DNA from: Burkholderiaceae bacterium
Lineage (GTDB): Bacteria; Pseudomonadota; Gammaproteobacteria; Burkholderiales; Burkholderiaceae_C
Direction of reading: 5' to 3'
Assembly: GCA_031276435.1 (NCBI GenBank)
Contig: JAISNB010000139.1
Span: 1 to 14,664 of the forward strand
Length of the DNA: 14,664 nucleotides
A program made the position numbers and the translations under genes. Every line of letters begins with the position of its first letter. Positions within the stretch are counted from its first letter, which is position 1. Under the pieces are notes generated by a model. That model had not been told where the DNA came from and ran no database searches. It worked only from the letters and a program-made list of their open reading frames with translations. Of the stretch, positions 1 to 8,915 are shown one piece after another.

Positions 1-3000
1 TGGGCGTGGGTGTATTGCTCGATCAGGCTGAGCAAGTCTTCTTCTGAGTAGGGTTTGCCCAGGTAATGGTCCACGCCCAGTTCGTGCGCGTGGTCGCGGT
101 GTTTTTCGGCGATGCGCGAGGTGATCATGATGACCGGCAAGTCCTTGAGCTTTTCGTCGGCGCGAATGTTGCGCACAAAGTCGAAACCGTCCATGCGCGG
201 CATTTCGATGTCCGAGAGCACCACTTGCGGGCGTTCTTGCTGCAAACGCTCCAGGCCTTGCAGGCCGTCGTTGGCCAGGGCCACGCGGTAGCCTTCGCGT
301 TGCAGCAGGCGCTGCGTGACGCGGCGCACGGTGATGGAGTCGTCCACCACGAGCACCAGCGGGGCTTGCGGCGGCTTGGCCGCGGGCGCCTGCCCCGTCG
401 TTTTCTGTCCGGCTTCTTGCTCGATGACTTCAGGCTGCGCGTGGTCGGCGCTGAAGGCGCGGGCCTGCTGGCCATGCACCTGCGCCAGGGCCACGGGGTT
501 GTAGATCAGGGTGACTTTGCCCGATGACAGAGCCGTGATGGCCACCAGGCCCGGCAGGCGCGAGAGTTGCGGCCCCAGGCTCTTGACCACCACTTCCTGA
601 TTGCCAAGCACTTCGTCCACGTGCAGTGCGACGCGTTGCTCGGCGCTGCGAAATACCAGCACGAAGTTGGTTTTGGCTTGCGGTTCCAGAGTGCGCGGCG
701 AGCTTTGCAGGAGCGCGCCCGCCCAGAAAAACGCAATGTCGGCCCCTTCGTGCGAGAGCGTGCTGCTGTTGTAGGCCTGTTGCAACTCTTTGGCGCTGAC
801 GCGCCGCACAAGCTCCACCAAATGCGATGGCACGCCAATGGTCAGATTGCCCGCGCGCACCATGACCACGTGGGTCACGGCGGTGGTCAGCGGCATGATG
901 AGTTTGAAGGCGGTGCCCAGGCCTTCGGCAAAGGATGTTTCGATGCGACCGCCCAGGGCCTGCATTTCGGTGCGCACCACATCCATGCCCACGCCGCGTC
1001 CGGCCAAGCCCGTGACTTCGGTGGCTGTGGTCAGGCCTGGCGCGAAGATCAGGTTGCCGATTTCAGCCGGGCCAAGCGCCTGCGCGGGCTGGATCAATCC
1101 GGCCTGGATGGCGCGCTCGCGGATGCGCGCCGACGGCAGGCCGCCGCCATCGTCGCGCACGGTCACGGAGACGTCGTTGCCGGCTTGCTGCACTTCGATG
1201 GTGATGGTACCCACGCCGTCCTTGGCGCGCGCGGCGCGCACTTCTGGCGGCTCGATGCCGTGCACCACGCAGTTGCGCAGCAGGTGCTCGAAGGCGGGTG
1301 TCATGCGCTCCAGAATGCCGCGGTCCATTTCGATGGAGCCACCCACGATGTCGAGCTTGACCTGTTTGCCCGTTTCCTTGGCCGCCTGCCGCACCAAGCG
1401 GTACAGGCGCTCGGACAGGCTGTCGAATTCCACCATGCGGGTGCGCAGCAAGTCGCGCTGCAATTCGCGCGCCTGCCGCGCCTGCGCGGCCAGATCGGCC
1501 TCGCCCGCGTCCACGGCGCGCTGGATGTTGCGCTGCACAGTGGCCACGTCGTTGACCGATTCGGCCATCATGCGCGTGAGTTCCTGCATGCGCGTGAAGC
1601 GGTCGAATTCCAGCGGGTCGAAGTTTTGTTGCGCGTCCTTGGTCAGGGCCAGGCGCGATTGCATTTGCGTTTCGGCTTGCAATTCGACGTCGCGCAATTG
1701 CAGGCGCAGGCGCTCCAGGTTGCCGGTCAGATCGCCCAGCGAACCCTTGAGTTGCCCCAGTTCGGATTCCAGGCGCACGCGCGATGTGATGACCTCGCCA
1801 GCCTGGTTGACTAAGCGGTCCAACAGTTGCGAGCGCACCCGCACCGCTTGCTGCGCATACGCGCGCGATACGGCCATGGAAAGCGGTGCGGGCTTGGCCA
1901 CCTCGCCGCGAATCACGGGCGCGATGGTCGCCGTGGTGGCAGCCGCTGGTTCCGCCGTTGCCCCGGCGTCTGGCGCGGCCTCTTGCGTGGCGGCGGGTGA
2001 TGATGAAGCGGACGGCTCGGCAGGCACCGGCGCTGGCGTGACTTCTTGCGCGGTGGCAACCAAGGGCGCACTCAGGGTACTCATGCCCGTGTCCACATCG
2101 CCCTGTAGCTTGCGGAACTCCATCTCCATGGCGTCGAGCCGATCGAGCAGGGGTTCCAGATCTTCAGGCGTCAGCGTGTCGTGGCCCAGTTGCTCGATGG
2201 CCGATTCGGCGCGGTGCGCCATCTCACCCAGGCGCAGCGCGCCAGCCAGGCGCGCGCCACCTTTCAGGGTGTGCAGCGCGCGCATGCTTTGCTGCCGGGC
2301 CGATTGGTCGGACGGCTGCGCCACCCATTCGCGCAAGGTTGCGCTCAGTTTGGGCAAAAGTTCTTCGGCTTCTTCTTCAAAGATGGGGAACAGGTCGGGA
2401 TCGAGCGCGTCCTGCACATCGATTTCGTCGCCCGTCACGTCGCGTATGCGCTCTGGCGCGGCAGATGGCGCGGCGGCGGCCTCGCGCGTCATGGGCCGCA
2501 ATGGCGTGACGCTGACCATGGGCGCCAGCGCCGTGGGCGCAGCCGCGTCCTCTGCGTCCTCTTGCGCCAGCACATCAGAAGGCGCGGCGGCGGCTGCCGC
2601 GTTGTTGTATTCGATTTGCTGGACTTTTTCCAGAATGTCCGCGCCTGGCTCTTTGAGCAGCCCGGCGGCAAATTGGTGCAACACGCGGCGGATTTCTTCG
2701 CTGGCGGCCAGCAGGGCTTCGGCCTGCGCGACGGTGCCGTGGCTTTGCCCGTGCATGCGCTGCATGGCGTGCTCGACGGCGCGCGCCAGTGTCGACAAGC
2801 CCATGAGTCCCACGGTGGCCGAACTGCCAGCCAGCGAGTGCGCGCGATGGACGGCGCGCTCTGGCACGGGCTGGTGCAACTCAAGCGCCCATTCAGAGAG
2901 GTCGACGCTCAACTGGCGCGACCATTCGTCGGCCTCGCCCAGATAAACGTTGTACAGTGCGATGCTGATGCGCAGATCGCCAATCTGCTTGTATTCGCCG

Positions 3001-6000
3001 TCCTCGCTGAGTTCGACTTCTTCAACGGCGGGCGGCGGCCCGGAGGGCGCGTTTTGCGCAACTGGCGCGGCGGATTCAGCGGCGGTTTCTACGATCTCAG
3101 AATTTTTTTTTACCGCGTCTTGCGTTTGCGCGTCTGAATGGCTTTCCCGGGTGTCCGCCTCATCGGCGAGGAAAAAGCCGGAGTCCTGGAAAAACCGTTC
3201 GGTTTCGGCGGCACTGTTCTGGCCGGTTCCGGTGGTGGCCGCCGCTGCCTCTTGCGCCTGCGGCATTTCTTCGGGCGCGTCGGCGGCGTCGGACGCAGCG
3301 CCGGTGGCCGTCGCCTGGGCAGTGTCTTCAGGAGAGGATTCGCCGCCCGCACCGGAAGCCAAATCAAACAGCGGATCGATCTCGAAATCCACGGTGTCAA
3401 CGCCCGCAAAAGCTGGCGCGGCCTCTTCAGCCACTGCCGCTGCTTCAGGCGGCAAGGCTTGCGCTGCTGAATCTGGCTCTGGCCGCGTTGCATCGGCTGC
3501 CGGTGTTTCGGTTGCCGAATCAAACAGCGGGTCGATCTCGAAATCCACGGCGTCAATGCCTGCGGAAGCTGGCGTGGCCTCTTCAGCCACCGCCGCTGTT
3601 TCAGGCGGCAAGGCTCGCGCTGCTGAATCTGGCTCTGGCCGCGTTGCATCGGCTGCCGGTGTTTCGGTTGCCGAATCAAACAGTGGGTCAATCTCGAAAC
3701 CCACGGTGTCAACACCCGCGGAAGCTGGCGCGGTCTTTTCAGCCACCGCCGCTGTTTCAGGCGGCAAAGCTCGCGCTGCTGAATCTGGCTCTGGCCGCGC
3801 TTCATCATCGGCTGCCGGTGGCTCTGGCGCGGCTGCTGGTGCTTCGGTTGCAGGTTCCGTCGCGGCGGCCACTGGCGCCTGGGCCTCGGGCGGCGGCGCT
3901 TCGTCCACGGCGGGTTGCAATGGGATGAGTTCGGAGCGCAGGCGCATGGCTTCAGCCGAGACCCTGAACGGCTCGGCGCTCCAGGCGTGCGCCTTGCCGT
4001 CCGCAATGGCGTCAACCCAGCGCGCAAACGCGCCCAAGGATTGGCTGGTCAACTCGCGCAACTGCGGCGTGACGGGTTTTTCTTCAGGCAGCCAGGCATT
4101 GAGCACTTGCTCCATGGCCCAGGCGGCTTCGCCAAATTCGGCCAGCCCCACCATGCGGGAACTGCCCTTGAGGGTGTGGAACGCGCGGCGCAGCGTGGTT
4201 TGCTGCTCCATGTCGCTGGGGTTGCGAGCCAGTTCGCCCAGCGCGCTCTGGCCCGTTTGCACCACTTCGCGCGCTTCTTCCAGAAAGATGTCGAGCAACT
4301 CGTCGTCGGGGTTTCCCTCTGCGACGGCAGGCGCTTCAGCGGCGGCAAGCGGCACGGCCTCTGGCAGCGGCGCAGTGGCAGGTTCCGGGGCCAGGGCGGC
4401 CGGCCCGGAAACCGCGGATTGTGGCGCAAAGGCAGAGTCTGTTGCGGCAGCGGCGGCGGCATCCTGGCTCTGCCCCAGGGTGCCCTTAGGCTCCTTTGTC
4501 GGGTCGGTCTCATCCCAAAGCGCGTCGATCAGCGCGCCGCCACGCTCCGCGGCTGGCGTTTTTTCAGCAGGTTGCAGGGAAAAGGCGGCGCCACTGGCAT
4601 CCTCATGGTTTTGTTGCGGCAGGGCGCTTTCGGGCGCTTCTTTTGCCGGGGCCTTTATGGGTACGTCAATGCCGGGCCGCACAGCGATGGACGAGGCGCC
4701 CGGCTCTACAGCCGTGCGTTCCACCAGAAACTTGAATACGCCGGTTTCCGGGTCGTATATGAACAGGCGTTTGGCCAGCGCGGGCTGGTAGCCGAGCATG
4801 TCGACCAGAAAGCCCAGCGCGCCAAAGCTCTGGCCCAGGCGCTCGAATTCGCCAGAGCGTTCCAGATCTTCCGCCGTCTGATCCACCGAATCGAGGAAGC
4901 CATCGATGCTGTCGCGCATGTGCACAACGGCTTGCACAGCCTGCTCAAGCCCGAGCACGGACAGCACGCCACGCATTTGCGAAATCAGGCCCGGCACCGG
5001 TCCCAGCAGACTCTTGTCGGACGGGTTGCGGAAGAACTGGTCGAGGTGTTGTTCGGCCTCGGCCATGGTCTGGCGCAATTCGCCCACCACGGTGCCCATG
5101 GTTTGCTTGTCGCTGATCTTGCGGTACAGCTCTTCCATCCACGGATCGAGCGGCAACGACGCGCCGCCCGCGCTGGATGCCTTGAGGCGTCGGGCCAGTT
5201 GCTCCATGCGCTCTTCAAAGCTCTGGTCGCCCGGATGGAAGTCCTCGAACGCGGCGCCCAGGAACAGCACCGCGGTGGCCACTTCCATGGCCAACTCCGG
5301 CGCGGGCACTTTGCCCGATTGCAAGACCTGGCGGGCCACATGGGTCAGCGCGTCGGCCAGCACCTGGCTCTTGGGATGCAGCTTGACCAGCGATTCGGCC
5401 ACCAGCGCGAATTGATCGGCGCAGCTTCTGGCGCGGGACAGTTCCCCGCCCGAGAGGGCCGACCAGTATTCCTTGACGGTCTCGACATGCCGCTTGGCTT
5501 GCGCCAGCGTGGCCGGATCGAACAGGCCGAACGAGAGCTGCTGGTAATTGACAGGGGTGTGGCTGTCCAGCCCCCAGGCCTGCCGCACGGCGCGCAGCGC
5601 AGGCGCTTGCACATCATCGGCGGGTTTGGCCTGCGCGCAGAAAAACAGCAGGTCGTGCGTCAGGCGCTCGGAAATCACGTTGTCGCCGCGTGCCAGCGCC
5701 GCGTATTGCAGCAGCACCTTGGAGGCGGTGCGCTTGACGTACAAATCCACCGGCGTCAGACCCAGGGCCAGGGCCTCGAAAAAGGCTGCCGAAAGTTTCC
5801 AGAACACCATGGGCTGGCGGTCGACCTCGCCAGTGGCCAGGCCCAGGCAGATTTCGCTGAGTTCCGCCTCGGCAGCCGAAGCGGCGTTTTTCAGCATCTG
5901 GAGGGTGTCATGATCGAGCCGCTGGCGCACCTGGGGTTCGTAGCGCAGGGGCTGTGCGCTGGCGGGCGTTGCCGGATCGGTCCAGCGCCAGGTGTAGGGC

Positions 6001-6491
6001 CACAGATCGGCTGGGTGAACGGAGGCTGCACCCGCGATTTTGGAGATGTCGCGAAACTGCGGAAACAGGCCAACCGCCGAGCGCGTGCGCCCGCCAAGCT
6101 GGCTTTCCAGGTATTCGATGAGCGCGAATCCGGCGCGCTCAAGCTCGCTGGCCGATTCTTCACTGACCTTGTCCGGGTGCTCGGCCAATTGCTGCGCGGC
6201 GCCTTCCATGGCACGCACCATTTGCGCGGCCACGCCCTGGCCCACCATTTCCAGCGCGCCGACGACCTGGTGCAACTGCTGCAGCGCCATGCGCAGCGCG
6301 CCGGTGTCCACCGCGCCCATGTCCACGCCGCGCGCCTGCTGCGCTTCTTGCGTGAAACGCTTGAAGAATTTGACCGCGGACTCGATGGACTTGCGGGTTT
6401 CTTCCAGCACCCAGGCCAGCGGGCCAAGGTCTCCCATGCCCGCGGCAGCGGCCTGCTCCGGGGTATTAACGACTTGTTGGCTCGTTATCAT
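1..6491 (-). CDS. pilL: PilL/ChpA-type hybrid sensor kinase of the Pil-Chp system (3' end cut by window)
   Basis: This is the CheA-like kinase that takes PilJ/PilI signals and phosphorylates PilG and PilH to control type IV pili. The frame is open for 2163 codons with no stop and runs off the window. Domains seen in order: an N-terminal Hpt-like bundle with His74; a second with Ser504 at the His position; an Ala/Pro/Glu linker; an Hpt with His772 (HTLKGSS); a tandem-repeat linker (889-1044); an Hpt with His1218 (HSLAGSS); an Hpt with His1407 (HTLKGGA); a dimerisation helix pair from about 1545; an HATPase with N box (RNCVVHGIE, Asn1740), DDGGG (1780-1784) and GLAGRGVG (about 1827); a CheW-like domain (about 1870-1995); and a receiver from about 2043 with Asp2050/2051, phospho-acceptor Asp2094, Thr2124 and Lys2146. 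Only the last residues of the receiver appear to be missing. The ATG start has GGAG about 12 bases upstream. P. aeruginosa ChpA has the same architecture and is somewhat longer. Family assignment is secure; domain edges are approximate. Confidence 0.96.
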   Translation of the reverse strand, partial: MITSQQVVNTPEQAAAAGMGDLGPLAWVLEETRKSIESAVKFFKRFTQEAQQARGVDMGAVDTGALRMALQQLHQVVGALEMVGQGVAAQMVRAMEGAAQQLAEHPDKVSEESASELERAGFALIEYLESQLGGRTRSAVGLFPQFRDISKIAGAASVHPADLWPYTWRWTDPATPASAQPLRYEPQVRQRLDHDTLQMLKNAASAAEAELSEICLGLATGEVDRQPMVFWKLSAAFFEALALGLTPVDLYVKRTASKVLLQYAALARGDNVISERLTHDLLFFCAQAKPADDVQAPALRAVRQAWGLDSHTPVNYQQLSFGLFDPATLAQAKRHVETVKEYWSALSGGELSRARSCADQFALVAESLVKLHPKSQVLADALTHVARQVLQSGKVPAPELAMEVATAVLFLGAAFEDFHPGDQSFEERMEQLARRLKASSAGGASLPLDPWMEELYRKISDKQTMGTVVGELRQTMAEAEQHLDQFFRNPSDKSLLGPVPGLISQMRGVLSVLGLEQAVQAVVHMRDSIDGFLDSVDQTAEDLERSGEFERLGQSFGALGFLVDMLGYQPALAKRLFIYDPETGVFKFLVERTAVEPGASSIAVRPGIDVPIKAPAKEAPESALPQQNHEDASGAAFSLQPAEKTPAAERGGALIDALWDETDPTKEPKGTLGQSQDAAAAAATDSAFAPQSAVSGPAALAPEPATAPLPEAVPLAAAEAPAVAEGNPDDELLDIFLEEAREVVQTGQSALGELARNPSDMEQQTTLRRAFHTLKGSSRMVGLAEFGEAAWAMEQVLNAWLPEEKPVTPQLRELTSQSLGAFARWVDAIADGKAHAWSAEPFRVSAEAMRLRSELIPLQPAVDEAPPPEAQAPVAAATEPATEAPAAAPEPPAADDEARPEPDSAARALPPETAAVAEKTAPASAGVDTVGFEIDPLFDSATETPAADATRPEPDSAARALPPETAAVAEEATPASAGIDAVDFEIDPLFDSATETPAADATRPEPDSAAQALPPEAAAVAEEAAPAFAGVDTVDFEIDPLFDLASGAGGESSPEDTAQATATGAASDAADAPEEMPQAQEAAAATTGTGQNSAAETERFFQDSGFFLADEADTRESHSDAQTQDAVKKNSEIVETAAESAAPVAQNAPSGPPPAVEEVELSEDGEYKQIGDLRISIALYNVYLGEADEWSRQLSVDLSEWALELHQPVPERAVHRAHSLAGSSATVGLMGLSTLARAVEHAMQRMHGQSHGTVAQAEALLAASEEIRRVLHQFAAGLLKEPGADILEKVQQIEYNNAAAAAAPSDVLAQEDAEDAAAPTALAPMVSVTPLRPMTREAAAAPSAAPERIRDVTGDEIDVQDALDPDLFPIFEEEAEELLPKLSATLREWVAQPSDQSARQQSMRALHTLKGGARLAGALRLGEMAHRAESAIEQLGHDTLTPEDLEPLLDRLDAMEMEFRKLQGDVDTGMSTLSAPLVATAQEVTPAPVPAEPSASSSPAATQEAAPDAGATAEPAAATTATIAPVIRGEVAKPAPLSMAVSRAYAQQAVRVRSQLLDRLVNQAGEVITSRVRLESELGQLKGSLGDLTGNLERLRLQLRDVELQAETQMQSRLALTKDAQQNFDPLEFDRFTRMQELTRMMAESVNDVATVQRNIQRAVDAGEADLAAQARQARELQRDLLRTRMVEFDSLSERLYRLVRQAAKETGKQVKLDIVGGSIEMDRGILERMTPAFEHLLRNCVVHGIEPPEVRAARAKDGVGTITIEVQQAGNDVSVTVRDDGGGLPSARIRERAIQAGLIQPAQALGPAEIGNLIFAPGLTTATEVTGLAGRGVGMDVVRTEMQALGGRIETSFAEGLGTAFKLIMPLTTAVTHVVMVRAGNLTIGVPSHLVELVRRVSAKELQQAYNSSTLSHEGADIAFFWAGALLQSSPRTLEPQAKTNFVLVFRSAEQRVALHVDEVLGNQEVVVKSLGPQLSRLPGLVAITALSSGKVTLIYNPVALAQVHGQQARAFSADHAQPEVIEQEAGQKTTGQAPAAKPPQAPLVLVVDDSITVRRVTQRLLQREGYRVALANDGLQGLERLQQERPQVVLSDIEMPRMDGFDFVRNIRADEKLKDLPVIMITSRIAEKHRDHAHELGVDHYLGKPYSEEDLLSLIEQYTHA
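3103..3111 (-). repeat. Nine-A homopolymer in the pilL coding strand
   Basis: The coding strand reads GTA AAA AAA AAT for V1127-K-K-N1130, a run of nine A in a GC-rich gene. Reading shifted frames by hand, loss of one A gives V-K-K-I-L-R-S-stop and gain of one A gives V-K-K-K-F-stop. Any slip therefore ends the protein near residue 1130, before the His1218 and His1407 domains, the kinase core and the receiver. As written the tract is in frame. Confidence 0.9.
3361..3828 (-). repeat. Three tandem 156-bp (52-residue) repeats in the pilL linker
   Basis: Units lie at about 3361-3516, 3517-3672 and 3673-3828 and encode PilL residues about 889-1044. Each unit is Pro/Ala/Glu rich (core RPEPDSAARALPPETAA) and ends in FEIDPLFD, at residues 932, 984 and 1036. 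Phase is kept because 156 is divisible by three. A 67-base stretch starting at 3461 recurs without mismatch at 3617, which points to recent duplication or gene conversion. The copy nearest the protein N terminus (3673-3828) has diverged most at its outer edge. The repeats join the His772 Hpt domain to the downstream half of the kinase. Confidence 0.93.
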
Positions 6492-6585
6492 GAATTTTTT
6501 CCACTCCCGAGTCTTTTGTGAATATCAGCGACAGGCGGCAGCAGCACATTGCTGGCGCGCGCCCGCGCCCCACACGTCATCATCA

Positions 6586-8892
6586 TCATGCAATCTTGAA
6601 GCGCGCCACCGACTGGCGCAACTCATCGGCCATGGCGGCAAGGTCGCGCACCTGGCTGGCGGTTGTCCGCGTGCCTTCCACGGTTTGCTCCGTCACATCG
6701 AAAATGTGCTGGATGTTGCCTGCCACGCCATTGGCCTGTTCGGCCTCTTGCAGGGCCGAGGCAGAAATTTGCTCGATCAGTTCGGCCAGGCTGCGCGAAA
6801 CGCGGTCGATTTCCGAGAGCGCGGTACCGGCGTTGTCCGACAGGCGCGCGCCCTCGACCACGCCCTGCGTGGATCGCTCCATGGCCGCCACGGCATCCTG
6901 GGTATCGGTCTGAATGGCTTTGACCAGCGCGGCAATCTGCCGGGTGGCGTCGCCTGAGCGTTCGGCCAGCCGCTGCACTTCTTCGGCCACCACGGAAAAG
7001 CCGCGCCCGGCCTCACCGGCTGACGCCGCCTGGATGGCCGCGTTGAGCGCCAGCACGTTGGTTTGTTCGGTAATGTCGGCAATCAGTTCGGTGATTTCGC
7101 CAATCTCTTGCGAGGACTCGCCCAGGCGCTTGATGCGTTTGGAGGTCTCCTGGATCTGGTCGCGGATGGTGTTCATGCCGCCGATGGAGTTTTGCACCGC
7201 CGTCAGGCCGGATTCAGCCGCCTGCCGCGATTGCCGCGCCACCGCCGCCGATTTCTGCGCCTGCACCGACACCGCGTTGATGCGCCCGGCCATGTCGAGC
7301 ACCGACTGGCCGGTTTCGCGAATCTCGCGCAACTGTTCGGTTGCGACCGTCAACAGCTCAGCCGAAGCGGTTTCCACCTTGGACGTGGTTTGCGCCACGC
7401 GCGTGGCTGTGCTTTGCACGCTGCCCACCAGGGAGCGCAACTCTTCGACGGTGTAGTTCACCGAGTCGGCAATGGCGCCGGTAATGTCCTCGGTCACAGT
7501 GGCTTCCTGCGTCAGATCGCCTTCGGCCACCGTTTGCAACTCGTTCATCAAACGCAAGATGGCGGCCTGGTTGGCGTCGTTGACACGCTTGACTTCCATC
7601 TGCCGGTGTTCGGCCTCCTGCCGTTGCGCTTCGGCCACTTGCTCGCGCGCGCGGCTTTCGCGCAATTGCACGACCATCAGGCCCGCCGCGCACAGGAAGG
7701 CAAACAGCGCGGGCAGCACAAGCCCAAGAATGTTCACAGCGCCCACGCCGCGGCTGGCGCCCAGCTTGTCCTGCAATTGCTCCAGCGCCTGGCGCAGCGG
7801 CTCGCTGTCGGCCACGATGGCCGACTGGGCCTCGCGCGCCGAGGCCAGGCCGCGCAGGCCGGTCAGCACGATTTCGGACTGCTTGCGGGTCTCGCCAAAC
7901 AGGGTCAGCAAGGACTCAAGCTGCGCGCGCACTTGCGCGTCCTTGATGCCCGGACGGCCCAGATCGCTGTCGCCATCGAGCAGGCCCTGGGCGGTCTCAC
8001 CAAAAACGTCCAGATCCTTGCGCAGCAAAAACGCCGCGTCCATGCTCACGCCTTGCGCCGTCAAGAATTCGCTGGCCGACTTGCCGATGCGCTGCGCCAA
8101 CATGGCCAGCATGCCCATCGAGGACAACTCGGCTGCCGACGCGCCTTGCTGCACCAGGCGCTGCTGCATGATGGCTTCCACCGCTTCGGACAGTTCAGCC
8201 GACTGGCGACTCAGGGCCTGGAGTGATCCACCCACCTCGGTCAGTGTTTTCTGCTCGGCCAGGATCACGTCGGAATTCTTGCGCGCGGCATCCACCATGG
8301 GGGCGATCTTGCCCATGTCACCCAGATAGGCTTCTCCAAGGGCGCTGACCGCGCTGTTGCCCAGTTGCAGGCCGCGGATGTCGCTGAACATGGTGGACGC
8401 GCTGTCCCTGACCTCGGCGAAAGCGCCCTCATTGCCCGTCAGCGCCTGGGTGACCGAACGCGCCAAATGCTGCGATTGCACCAAAGCCTGTCCAACGGCG
8501 GCCACTTGCGCGGCGCGTTGCTGCGTTTGCAAAATGGTCCAGAACACCATGCCCGCCAGAACCAGCAGGAACAAGACCAGCAGAAACGACAGCGACCTTT
8601 GGTGCTGCGCGGCGGTGCGCCTGCCCATCAGGGGCACGGCAACCTGGTCGGAAGAGGCCTCGTCCTCATCGGCAAACAACTCGGATCGCTGCCCCGAGAG
8701 AAAGCCCGAATCGCCGCTGCCGCCGGAGACGTACACGTCGTCAGTCGCCTCGTCGGCGTGCGGCATGGACGACATCAGGAACGCCTCATCGTCGGCTGCC
8801 GTCGATGAGGCGCTCTGTGTGGAAACCGGATCCTCATCGAATCCCTGGCTTGTCTGGAAGTGACCGGATGTTTCTTGATCTGTGCGAGCCAT
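6586..8892 (-). CDS. pilJ: PilJ, methyl-accepting chemotaxis-like receptor for type IV pili
   Basis: Inner-membrane chemoreceptor that feeds PilI and PilL; in P. aeruginosa PilJ is tied to pilin and surface sensing. The 768 residues show an acidic Ser/Asp-rich N-terminal cytoplasmic stretch (1-98), TM1 at about 99-121 (LSFLLVLFLLVLAGMVFW), a helical periplasmic region (122-384), TM2 at about 385-408, a HAMP-like segment (about 430-500), and an MCP signalling domain. The hairpin tip near 605-640 includes EQTNVLALNAAIQAASAGE and GRGFSVVAEEVQRLAERSG. The start is the only sensible ATG, 23 bases after pilI, with no strong Shine-Dalgarno, which suggests translational coupling. The protein is longer than P. 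aeruginosa PilJ (about 680 residues), mostly because of the N-terminal extension. The stop is followed by three more TGA codons in frame. Confidence 0.96.
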   Translation of the reverse strand: MARTDQETSGHFQTSQGFDEDPVSTQSASSTAADDEAFLMSSMPHADEATDDVYVSGGSGDSGFLSGQRSELFADEDEASSDQVAVPLMGRRTAAQHQRSLSFLLVLFLLVLAGMVFWTILQTQQRAAQVAAVGQALVQSQHLARSVTQALTGNEGAFAEVRDSASTMFSDIRGLQLGNSAVSALGEAYLGDMGKIAPMVDAARKNSDVILAEQKTLTEVGGSLQALSRQSAELSEAVEAIMQQRLVQQGASAAELSSMGMLAMLAQRIGKSASEFLTAQGVSMDAAFLLRKDLDVFGETAQGLLDGDSDLGRPGIKDAQVRAQLESLLTLFGETRKQSEIVLTGLRGLASAREAQSAIVADSEPLRQALEQLQDKLGASRGVGAVNILGLVLPALFAFLCAAGLMVVQLRESRAREQVAEAQRQEAEHRQMEVKRVNDANQAAILRLMNELQTVAEGDLTQEATVTEDITGAIADSVNYTVEELRSLVGSVQSTATRVAQTTSKVETASAELLTVATEQLREIRETGQSVLDMAGRINAVSVQAQKSAAVARQSRQAAESGLTAVQNSIGGMNTIRDQIQETSKRIKRLGESSQEIGEITELIADITEQTNVLALNAAIQAASAGEAGRGFSVVAEEVQRLAERSGDATRQIAALVKAIQTDTQDAVAAMERSTQGVVEGARLSDNAGTALSEIDRVSRSLAELIEQISASALQEAEQANGVAGNIQHIFDVTEQTVEGTRTTASQVRDLAAMADELRQSVARFKIA

Positions 8893-8915
8893 GATGAATC
8901 ACTGTAAAAGCGGCG

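Noticed and set aside
3361..3828. Tandem repeats considered as a CRISPR-like array
   Set aside because: Units are contiguous, 156 bp, in coding phase and without unique spacers; they are protein repeats.
567..4791. Other long plus-strand open frames at 567-1814, 790-2946, 2181-3137 and 2950-4791
   Set aside because: Same explanation: shadows of pilL. The 2950-4791 frame only mirrors the tandem repeats and has low-complexity Ala/Ser/Gly composition.
3915..6521. Very long plus-strand open frame (868 codons) opposite pilL
   Set aside because: It lies antisense to a well recognised kinase frame; its translation is His/Arg/Gly/Leu rich with no family motif. Long antisense frames are expected opposite GC-biased codons.
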